A DNA stretch of 64,000 nt from Amylostereum areolatum (Eukaryota > Basidiomycota > Agaricomycetes > Russulales > Stereaceae), in the NCBI GenBank assembly GCA_012932865.1, contig SAXG01000088.1:1-64000 (forward strand), given 5' to 3'. The position numbers and the translations under genes were made by a program. Under the pieces are notes generated by a model. That model saw only the letters and a list, made by a program, of their open reading frames with translations, did not search any database and was not told the DNA's origin. Positions 11,949 to 21,100 of this stretch are shown in pieces. Positions within the stretch are counted from its first letter, which is position 1. Each line of letters begins with the position of its first letter.

Positions 11949-12855
11949 TTACTCCAGACCTTCGATCGATCGCGCGGCCATTGCGAGTTCACTATAAACG
12001 TCGACCAGTCAGAACGATATGCGCAATTCAAGAATAAGGAAACGTACAGGTCGCGCTTGAAACTCAGTTCATCCCTGAGTGTCTGCAACAACGCATTCTG
12101 GATGTCTGGCGGGTAACGAGCTTCCGACTCCCGCTTGAAGATGTCCTCAAGCGTCTGGATAGGGTGTTCGAGGGCGTGCTGGATATCGGGAGGATACCGA
12201 GCATCCACGTCGCGCTTGAAGATATCTTCCAGGGTTTGAATCGGGTGCTCGAGCGCATTCTGAATGTCAGGTGGATAACGGGCCTCCGCGTCGCGCCCGA
12301 ATATGTCGTGGAGGGTCTGGATGGGATGTTCGAGGGCATGTTGGATGTCCGGGGGATAACGAGCCTCCGATTCACGTTTGAAGATGTCTTCAAGTGTCTG
12401 GATGGGGTGCTCGAGGGCGTGTTGGATGTCGGGGGGATAGCGCGCGCCAACCTCGCGTTTACCGAAGATATCCTTCAGCGTCTGGATGGGGTGCTCCAAC
12501 GCGTGTTGAATGTCTGGAGGGTACCGCGCCGCGTGCTCCCGCTTGAGGCCAAAAATATCGCCTAGAGTCTGGAGGGGATGTTCGACCGCGTTTTGGATGT
12601 CCGGGGGATAACGCTCTACCACCTCACGCTTGAATCCGAGGACGTCGCCCAAGGTCTGTACGGGGTGCTCGAGGGCCTTTTGGATATCCGGGGGGTATCG
12701 CGCCTGGGAGGTGCTAAACGGTCGGTCAGCAACTTACATAGTGCGTGTGGATGAATGGAGAAAAACACATACACAGCCATAGGCGCCGCGACGGCAGAGG
12801 CAGCAAAGGACACCGCAATGGCGGTTGAAAGAATGGTGGAGGGTGCGGCAAGCAT
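11949..12855 (-). CDS. secreted Kex2-processed repeat protein 1 (eight ~26-aa repeats)
   Basis: Predicted secreted precursor. Exon 1 (from 12855) encodes the signal peptide MLAAPSTILSTAIAVSFAAS followed by AVAA-P. An intron with a GTATGT donor leads into eight near-identical units with core RYPPDIQHALEHPIQTLEDI. Most units are separated by Lys-Arg, the Kex2/furin site: FKR, LKR, GKR, FKR, then a degenerate GRD between units 5 and 6, then FKR, FKR, FKR. A probable last intron (GTACGT to TATAG) removes a poor tail and gives the end DLELAMAARSIEGLE. Reading through it would instead give a longer tail ending at about 11894. Each unit predicts a short amphipathic helix with YPPD at its start. The architecture matches fungal KEP (Kex2-processed repeat) proteins. 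The role of the released peptides is unknown. Confidence 0.85.
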
Positions 12856-13042
12856 GGTCGTAAGGAGGAAGAACCAGAGGACAGACAGAAATGAGGACGA
12901 CGTGGAGGTAGACGTGAGGAGAGGAAGTGATCAAGAGTTCGGAGACGTGAAAGAAAGGAAATGCGAGGCTGCCAGCACCTGCACACGCGAATGAATGGGA
13001 TGAGTAGCGAAGACTGGGAGCTCGTTGGTGCCAGTCGGTCCG

Positions 13043-13048
13043 TTTTAT
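13043..13048 (-). promoter_or_regulatory. TATA box of Kex2-type gene 1
   Basis: Reading the minus strand, CTATAAAACG lies about 190 nt upstream of the ATG at 12855. It is a strong consensus, as often seen for abundant secreted proteins. Confidence 0.5.
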
Positions 13049-14210
13049 AGAGTGCCGATGAGTTACATCTGCATCAGCAATTTATGTCGGGGGATACACG
13101 ATACACCGCCGGACACCTTCGGCCACCTTGTGCTGCCCAGCCACCAATCAACGCGATAGTGCCATCACTGGGATTGCTGACCGCGCTGTTCGTCGACCCG
13201 TCGACCTGTCCAGTGGACCAGAAGACTGCCAGAAGAATACGACTTGCCCGGTGTTTCGGATGATGCAAATTGGTCGATTTGCCTAACGGGCACGTGCACT
13301 AGTCTACTTTCACTACCGATAGCCTTGTCGAGAGTTCGGCCAGCCGGTGGTCGGCATATCATGTGACTGCCTTTTTCAGACACCGCCCGCCCTGCCCGCT
13401 AACAGGATAAGTCCTGCAAACATAATCTATCTTTTCTCACTCTCGTCCCTCTGCATCAGTATCTACGGCACCGTTTTAAATCCAACAAGGGCGTGCATCG
13501 CTACTTCCGGGTCAGGATTCTCGTCAGTAGAATCAGGATGCCGTTGGTAAGTTCCCTTCATTTGTATCATCGTATGCATTCATGATCCCGCGCCGCTGTT
13601 TCCTCATCTCCTAATTGCTGAACGCGTAACATTTGCACCACCCCCTCTGGTACTTGCTCGTTTGTCACATCATTTTGATCCTCGTGCAATCATGCTACGT
13701 CTACCTTCTCCTCCAGCCACCAACCTCAAATCCTGTCCGCCTCCCTTGTGTGACTCCGTCGACATTGGACCTACTTGTTCCAACCCGCAAAGACCCTCTT
13801 CCAACAAACTTCGAAGACAACCCTTGGCGCGGACCATCACGAGCTCATGACGTATGCTCGCGCGCAGGAAACAATTGAGCAGATCTTCGGCATCGAGAAG
13901 GACTACCCCGCGCTCTACCACGCGAACTTATCCCCGAGTCTCTCGACAGACCGCTCCCCCCGAAATGTGCGTAAATCCTTGTTTCTCCTTCCACATTGCT
14001 CCCTCCCAACTTATCTGTAGCCGAATCGAAAGTCCCCGCCGTTCAATTTCCTTGCAAACATCCGGCCTTCAAGCTTCAAGCTTCAGGATTCGAGGTCTCG
14101 GCCTCTACTAATTTAGTGGCATCTGTCGCTGTCCCCTTCGGCTACCTACCACACGATACCTAGACTGCCAACGTTCAACCCGCTGTAGACACCACCTGTA
14201 CTATAGATAT

Positions 14211-14243
14211 TTATTTTATCATATTTTATCATATTTTATCATA
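14211..14243. repeat. tandem repeat ATATTTTATC x ~3
   Basis: Three consecutive decamers (TTATTTTATC, ATATTTTATC, ATATTTTATC) followed by ATA. AT-rich microsatellite-like tract. Confidence 0.85.
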
Positions 14244-14405
14244 TACAAGTTATTGTTTGGATAAGCTTCGACATTTCGTGAGAAGTTCGGCAAAGCTCGG
14301 CTGGCCGAACTCTCGACAAGGACGCGCGAGTGATAGCAGACGTCTGATGAGAGGATCCCGAGGTACGAGGGTTGACTCCATCGACGTCTGCTTTAGGAGA
14401 CTAAC

Positions 14406-14493
14406 GTGCACTGTTGTAGAATGAGTGGTTTCGGCAGCTTTCTGATACCGTGCACTGTTGTAGAATGAGTGGTTTCGGCAGCTTTCTGATACC
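14406..14493. repeat. perfect 44-bp tandem duplication
   Basis: The segment starting GTGCACTGTTGTAGAATGAG and ending TTTCTGATACC occurs twice, back to back (14406-14449 and 14450-14493), without a mismatch. The identity suggests a recent duplication. Confidence 0.9.
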
Positions 14494-15181
14494 TTTGAAC
14501 TTGTAGACAACGTGACGGTAAGGGCTAGTACTTATAGTAGTACTGAGCCATGTATTGATTGCGGTGCGGCACAATTCCCCACGCCGTCGACGGGCAAGAA
14601 ATCGTGTGTCGACCAAGTCATTAAGGTCGAGATCCCGTTCCCAGAAAAATCAGGAGGCTAGAATGCCATCAGCATCAGGGTGAAATGGCAGGCGGTGTCA
14701 AGGCGAGATGGATGTCGAGATGATCGACCGTGACGCATGGGCCTGCGCTGCGGCTTTCTGGCAGTGTGGGAGAATATTACCCTACATCTGAGATGTTCAT
14801 CGGCTCAAACCCACTGGCAACAAGTGACCGCAGGGCATACGTACTTATTGCCCGGAGGACGCTGTCTGAAATCTGCAAGGTCAAGCCATCTATCGTTCGC
14901 CTTCATGAGTGCAGCTTCAAGCTTCCACGTGCGACGATCGCAAGTAATAGCACGCATAGCCATACGAAGGACACTTCGAAAAAAAATCACTCCTTGAACT
15001 CGGCCAATGCCCTGAGTAGCACAAGCAAGACATTCCATTAATCTCCGTCCTCGTAAAGTCATGAACAACGCAGATACACAGAGCCTCTCATGATTTTCAT
15101 AGCATCGCGTTCATCGCCCGCTTCCTCAGCAGCGCCAGTAGCACATCGTTCGACCTGTATCGAGTGATCAGAACATGCGTC

Positions 15182-15876
15182 TCAGAGAACGAGAAAAAGG
15201 ACCAACTCGACAGGCTGAGCACCAGGTTTTGGACGTCCGTATGCCCCCGGCAAACCGTTGATCGCCCGCTTCGCTCCGAAGTAGTTGATAGTCACTTCCG
15301 GGTCATTGGGAATTATGGGGGTTTCAGGGGCGACTCCCGGCTGCCTCTTTGTGTGTGGGGTCCCGAAGTAGTTGATGGTGACATCGGGATCGCTGGAAAT
15401 TATGGGAGTATCGGGTGCGACGCCCGGCTCTCTCTTGCCGGGGGTAGGGGCCCGGCCAGCAAATGTCAAGGTGTCTACGTGGCTCCCACCGGATCGACGC
15501 TCGACGCTGGACGTGTCTGAGTTGAAGTAGGTATCAGGGTTGAGAGGGCGGACACCGGCCAAAGGGTCGTTGATGATGGTGAGATCTTGGGGTCGGACAC
15601 CGGCGAGAGGGTCGTCGATAACAGTAGAATCCTGGGTTTGGATGGCTGAGGTGAACTCGGAACGCGTCTCGACAGCAGGAGTAGCGTAGTTGATAACAAT
15701 GCCCGAGTCAGAAGGAGTCAGAGGACGGATGCCAGAAACTCTGTAAGACGACATTGTCATCAGATGCATGCAGTGTATTAGCGGTAACAAAGGTGCACTT
15801 ACGATGAAATCGGGGCCGCGAGAGCAGACCCCAAGATGGATGCAGTGATGAGGATGTTGGAGAAGGTGGTACGCAT
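15182..15876 (-). CDS. secreted Kex2-processed repeat protein 2 (INYFG-type units)
   Basis: Second predicted secreted precursor, 2.3 kb from the first and on the same strand. Exon 1 starts at 15876 with a signal peptide (MRTTFSNILITASILGSALA-AP). One intron leads to an exon that stays open to the stop at 15182, about 230 aa in all. The C-terminal half has two clear units bounded by KR: EPGVAPDTPIISSDPDVTIN plus YFGTPHTKR, and QPGVAPETPIIPNDPEVTIN plus YFGAKR. A third, older INYATP unit and two NDPLAGVRP units lie upstream. A final AINGLPGAYGRPKPG segment follows the last KR. The repeated tyrosine-containing core INYFG, flanked by processing sites, recalls fungal peptide precursors. No UstY-like (DUF3328) modifying gene lies in the window, so a modified cyclic peptide is not supported. 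Confidence 0.8.
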
Positions 15877-16025
15877 CGTGAACGAGATATTTCAGTGGGA
15901 TGTGCGAGTATGCTTGAGCGTGGGCGTGACAAAAAGCGACGAGGGTGACCAGCACCGTCGAATGAAACAGAGAAGAAGAAATGGGAGAGCGCTGCTGAAG
16001 AGAAAGACGGCATGAATGTGGGTCC

Positions 16026-16032
16026 TTTTATA
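16026..16032 (-). promoter_or_regulatory. TATA box of Kex2-type gene 2
   Basis: Reading the minus strand, GTATAAAAGG lies about 150 nt upstream of the ATG at 15876, placed like the TATA box of gene 1. Confidence 0.5.
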
Positions 16033-16282
16033 CAGCTTTGGGGAGGACATGGCCATGCGATCACGATGCACTGCCGACCACTCGTCGACAACACGACATA
16101 AGGAGACGGAGAGCCAAGACCTCGGTTTGGAGCTTGCCAAGTGGAATGCTTGTTAAGTAGTTGTTACGAGTCCAACCTGCGCGCAATGCGGATGATGGTT
16201 GCGGATCTGTCGTCGTTGAGCGCAAGCTGCAGGAAAGGGGTGGGCAGACCTACATAGCTCCGTGGTGGGTACTCATAATAAC

Positions 16283-16382
16283 TCCCTCTTAGCTCAGTTG
16301 GTAGAGCGCGTCACTAGTACATCATGTGTCTCGTCACGTGATCACAATGACGAGGTCAGTTGTTTAAGTCAGCTAGCGGGAA
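16283..16382 (+). tRNA. tRNA-Thr(AGT)-like, with intron; possibly a pseudogene
   Basis: A full cloverleaf can be drawn. Acceptor arm TCCCTCT pairs with AGCGGGA (one T-C mismatch). The D arm is GCTC-AGTTGGTA-GAGC. Anticodon stem CGTCA (16309-16313) pairs with TGACG (16348-16352), with the anticodon AGT in a CTAGTA loop. A 27-nt intron (16320-16346) sits at the canonical 37/38 position. T stem AGTTG pairs with CAGCT, and a T-run terminator follows. The T loop is TTTAAGT instead of TTCGAAT, so the invariant C56 is T, which damages the B box and the G19-C56 contact. With the acceptor mismatch, this argues for a decaying copy. Confidence 0.6.
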
Positions 16383-16430
16383 GCTTTTTGTCCTGTCAGT
16401 CATTCAACTCGGCTACCTAGAGGGAACTTG

Positions 16431-17012
16431 TAGTGTTCAACAAACTATAAAGTATACTTAAATATAATCATAATAATACGCAAAATTACCGTTAAATATG
16501 TGATCAGCCATAATCATAATTACTGGATATGATTAGATATGGGCTGCATAATATAATATATTTACTCATAGGTCATTGCAGCCAGATCACAGCTTACAAG
16601 AAGTGAATCCTTGGCCATATGTATGTTCTCTGAGGTTCATTATCCCCAATAGAGTCAGCAGACATCATATTGACATCAACTTTCTTGTGTTTACGCTCTA
16701 GATGACACCTCCAAGTCATCTCGGCATTTTCCGAAGCATGTCGATGAGCTTGGGGAAGCCGTAGTGAGACCTTGTATACATGTAACATATCAGAAGTGGT
16801 GCTATCTAGTCCCATCCTGTCATTTCATCAATTGCACGTCCAGAAATATATCAGATTTTGAGTGACTCGGAGACAGAAAAAATGGGAGTAAATACAAAGT
16901 AAATACGATTAAATATGGACATGAATAAATATCCTCCTCTCCATATTCGTAGTTTTTCGTATCAATTATAATACGGTCTCTCGAGATATTTACTTGTATT
17001 TGTTGAACACTA
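16431..17012. mobile_element. hAT-like non-autonomous element A
   Basis: 582 bp bounded by terminal inverted repeats TAGTGTTCAACAAA and TTTGTTGAACACTA, very AT-rich and without an ORF of coding character. Its first ~40 bp (CAAACTATAAAGTATACTTA onward) match element B closely. The right flank GAGGGAAG resembles GAGGGAAC lying 3 bp before the left end, so a target duplication is possible but imperfect. Confidence 0.75.
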
Positions 17013-17036
17013 GAGGGAAGATATCTGAATCCTGAT

Positions 17037-17703
17037 TAGTGTTCAACAAATTATAAAGTATACTTAAATATAATCGTATTCATACAAAAAAATACCGATA
17101 TATTATGGCTTCTACGTATTCTGTTCGGCCTCGATATGGTTGAGTACAATATGTTATATTACGAGTACGATACAGTACGCACCTGATATTTAATTGTAAT
17201 ACAAGTATGCCAGGAACACGGCTACTTACCCGGTCTACCGGCTTCAAGACGGTCTTGCGAGTCCGGAATAGATATCCAAATCGAGAATAGCATCTCCGGC
17301 AATAGCGGGAGCTGTCCGGGACCCTGCCGATGCTCAGTCCCATTCTCAGAAGGTGTGCCGCCGCTGTTTCCCACGACATGCTGCCAATCCCAGCGGCCAG
17401 TATCAGCACCCCGTCACTGCCAATGGTGGTAGGCTCAGTATCTCAACTAAAGTCCCAATAAACATGCTCTTGGGGTACATGGTTAGCTCATTAATGAGGT
17501 TGGACATAGTACAGAAAGTTCATTAGGTCTAGTTGAGGTCTAGAGCAATAACTTCAATTAGATACAAGTAAATAGGAAGATCTGACAAATACGATACAAT
17601 ATAGTACAGGTACGAGTAAATATTGGAATGGCCGCCTTCGTAATAATACGTATTCGATATAATATGGTCGGCCAGCATATTTACTCGTATTTGTTGAACA
17701 CTA
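17037..17703. mobile_element. hAT-like non-autonomous element B with 8-bp target duplication
   Basis: 667 bp with the same terminal repeats as element A (TAGTGTTCAACAAA ... TTTGTTGAACACTA). A perfect 8-bp direct duplication, ATCCTGAT, flanks it at 17029-17036 and 17704-17711. An 8-bp duplication and TAG-starting termini are hallmarks of hAT elements. No transposase is encoded, so mobility would need a source elsewhere. Confidence 0.85.
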
Positions 17704-18101
17704 ATCCTGATATACACGATTACAGCCGCTTTTTTGTTTCCTGTCAGTCGTTGAAGTCGGCTAGCAGCATTTTTGTCCTTGCCAGTTGTTGCACTGTCGG
17801 ATTCGGCAAGGCCCGTGTGTCTCGAAATGCACCCAAGGTGAACCTCACCTAGCGTATTCGCATGAGATACCCCAAGGTTTTGCATATACATGTCTTGTTA
17901 AATAAGCTCGGGGATCACTTCATGACAGGATTGATTCCACCTTAGGCCATGTATCCTGTTAGCACTGTGGTTCCTTCATTAGTGGTCTCCGCGAGATGGT
18001 GGTCTGACGGCTCAAGCGCGGCTCGCAGTGAAATCATTCGTTGAAAGGTGGCATTACTAGTTACAAAATCGGGACGCGCAAACAGTACTCGGGCTACACT
18101 G

Positions 18102-21100
18102 TCAGTCACCTCCGTCCGCCGTCAAAGGACCTGGTATGGTCAGCGCTAAGGGCTGGGTGTGTCGTGAGTATAACGGTGAACTTGAACTCGACAGCAGAGA
18201 GCCATGAGGTTTCCGCAACGCCTCTGCGATCCCGAGGAACGTCTCCGCTAAGCTGACCTGCATGATAAGCTGGTCAGACCTCGAACATGAATAAACTTGC
18301 TTGCGACAGACCGTGTCCAGTGCTTCTGCGTAGGAAGAAGGAACTGTTGCCGCACCAAGTGCTCGTGGATTATGAGGTGTGCGATTTTGGATCAACAGAG
18401 CGACTTCAGCCATCCTGCGTAGCGTTCCCGCACTTCGTCCATCAGGACGGCCAAATGAGACGGAGTGGAAGGACAATAGTGTGCTGGTACAGTATGGGGG
18501 CATATCGTGATCAGGTTTGATACTAGTGTGCACAGATGGGGCCGCGGTGAGAGCTTACCCGAGACGACCGGCCGAACGACACAACCCCTCCATGACACCA
18601 TCTCCGAGTCCACATTCTCCATCTGACAGGAATATGACCACCGGTTTTCTGTGTAATAGATTATTATGGACGGGAGTGTCTTAACAGTCGGTCCACCTTA
18701 CCGTTCAGGACTCCAGTATTCCTCCATCACCGAGCGTGCTGCTGTAAGAGCAGCGGTGAAATTCGTGCCCCGTGACACTTTGTACTGCAACAATCCTTCG
18801 AGGAGTTCATCTGGAGTGCTGGTGAAATCGTTCACCGAGCTGCGAGTGACTCCTTTATCGAAAAATAAGACACTGTACGCATCCCGTCGGAGCTCTCCCG
18901 TATGGGTGGTCGCGTTACGAGCCACCCAAAAGCCATAAAGGGCGGAGTAGGCGGCGCCGAGGCGGTTATTGGATTCACTTTTGATGCGATTGAGAACCAC
19001 GGTTGGAGTGTTAGGCAGAGGGAGACGATCCCTCGCGCCCATAGAACTAGATCTGTTACGAGTCCAATCACCGTAAGTGGAATGATATTAAAGGAGGTTC
19101 CTCGAAAAGCTGACCTGTCAATGACGAAGATCCTGTATCACGACGTCGTCGGCAGGATGAGAGGGCGGGAGATTAATATTGAATCGATGATGATAAGTCG
19201 AAATCACGCACACATGGAACGATTGCTGCATTATGGCCGGATTCTTGCAGAAGAAATGATGGCCTTGGTGTGAAATGTACCCGTCGTTATTGATGATGCC
19301 ATCCGCAACAGGTTCATGGAACATAGGCAAACGGCAGTAGGAAGGTTGCGGTGGTCCCTGTGCTGCATCATTGTGTTCCGGGCCTGGGGAGGTATCATCA
19401 GACAATACAAAGACACGGTTCAATTTTGCGATTACCCGGGCACATAGCATCACTAGGGGAAAGCATTTAGTAGAAACCGGGCTTCCGGGGACATGGATCG
19501 GGCTTACCACTTTGCAAAATCTTCTTGCTGTTGGTGGGAGTATGGATCTATTGTCAACGAGACCCATGTCAGATCTGGTAGCGTGACTACAACGGAGATA
19601 CACCAGGATACCTTTGAATCCTAGTTTCATAGATGTTAGCAAGCAAGAACAGACTGGTGGCAGCACACAACGTACCCGTCCTTCGCCAATACAGATCGTG
19701 TGTTATCTTGTCTTTTGCTCTGTCAGGCTCCGGGAGCATTCGTGCGCCGACATGTTGGACTTCGGCTTGTCTGCAGCTAGCTGCGTCCTCGGAGCGACAG
19801 AATGCAAAGTGGATATGTCGTCCTTGTGACGCACAGACCTGACTACACATCATCGGCGAACCCTCGTCGTTTGCCGAGAATTTGTGATCCCCGACTTTCA
19901 CAAATGTATTGCGCGATCCTTGTACTACCCATTTTGTTTCAGACATGGAACCGTGGCTTGTCTCGTGCTCTTGCTGTCGATGCCCTAGGTAGGCCGTACG
20001 TTCGTTGAGCTCACAAGATACGGAGGGTCGTAAGACGTGATACCTAATTCCAACGTGCAGAAGTAACCACAACTCTCGCACTTAGCCTCGCAGTAGTGAA
20101 AAGCCTTGTTGTGCAGATGATCGCCTGTATGCGCCGTTCGTCCTGATGGAATGACTTCGGCACAGGGAAGGCGCTTTGCCACTGGAGGGTATGGCGAGTA
20201 TCAGGAACTGCGTACATTCAAGATCGCAGTTATCACACCTTGGGTATACTGGAAGAAGAGGTAAATGGCATCATCTACGTATCAGATATAGACACAGACC
20301 TTTGTGTATTGGAAAGTATCATGCCTTCCCGTGAACATGGCTTGTATCGAATGTGGCGTAGTGTCGATCTCGCATATTCCAGGTGCGCCACAAAACTCCG
20401 TGCAGTTGTGCGTCTCCCTGTAGAGTTCAATTAGTTTGTCACCGTTTGAAAGGTACGATGCGCTTACCCGCAAAGATGGACGGCGTCATGTTCCAGCCCA
20501 TGAAGATGAGGTTGACTGCACAGACGCTTACAGAGCTGGCACTGGATAGGGCACAGACGATCGTTGCACTCGTGGACATCGTGGGGTTCATGGCTGAAGA
20601 GCCGAAACAATAAACCAGGCTGTCAACTCATATCTGCTTAGATAACTTGTGGATGGACTCACCACGAAACACGGCAGGTATTTTTACATGAAAAGCTCGA
20701 CTCCTGGAGAGTCACGTCATGTAGTGCGCAAGGCTAAAAGGACGCCGATTAATGTCTTTTGTAACTGATTTGTGACGAGCTTCAGAACTGTTCTCGTACC
20801 TCACCACATGTATGAAGAGGTGCAGAGCACACGTGCTCATCGCCCTCGTGTCGAACGGCCTAGATGAAGACGTCTTACATCGGGCCTTAGCAGTAGAGAT
20901 ATACGAGAATACCTTTGTGCATTGTCCCATACATCCGGGCTTTCCGACAAGCTCACAGGGATCTCCACAGAGATGGGCGTTAACTTCGCAACTAAGTAGT
21001 AGAAGTCCTCGTTAGAACACTTCGCGCGATAAATCAAGTTGATAGTCTTACATATGCTTCCCTGCGTGCCCGGCCCTAAGTGACAGAGATAAATGCGAAC

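Larger units (their letters stand above)
12856..15181. other. region between the two Kex2-type genes; repeats and a possible short exon
   Basis: No complete gene is supported. It holds the promoter of repeat-protein gene 1, a TATTTTATCA tandem repeat (14211-14243) and a 44-bp tandem duplication (14406-14493). A plus-strand stretch at about 13775-13966 reads like coding sequence (GADHHELMTYARAQETIEQI, FGIEKDYPALYHANLSPSL) and ends near a GTGCGT donor. I could not build a full gene around it and do not recognise the family. It may be a relic. Confidence 0.4.
15877..18101. other. gene-poor stretch holding the tRNA-like sequence and hAT-like elements
   Basis: Besides the entries above, a ~30-bp sequence (CCTGTCAGTC-A/G-TT-C/G-AA-C/G-TCGGCTA) occurs at about 16391-16416 and again at about 17750-17775. 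It therefore brackets both hAT-like elements. About 17.7-18.1 kb holds nothing else recognisable. Confidence 0.5.

Noticed and set aside
12164..12565. Plus-strand repeated open frame opposite the Kex2-type gene 1
   Set aside because: It mirrors the repeat units of the minus-strand gene, which has the signal peptide, KR sites and splice sites.
12000..12700. Possible CRISPR-like array of ~78-bp repeats
   Set aside because: The repeats are contiguous, coding and in frame, with no spacers; the genome is eukaryotic.
11949..15876. Ribosomal cyclic peptide (dikaritin-like) biosynthetic cluster
   Set aside because: No DUF3328 (UstY-like) oxidase or other tailoring enzyme lies nearby; the P450 is 37 kb away. 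The precursors alone do not support a cluster.
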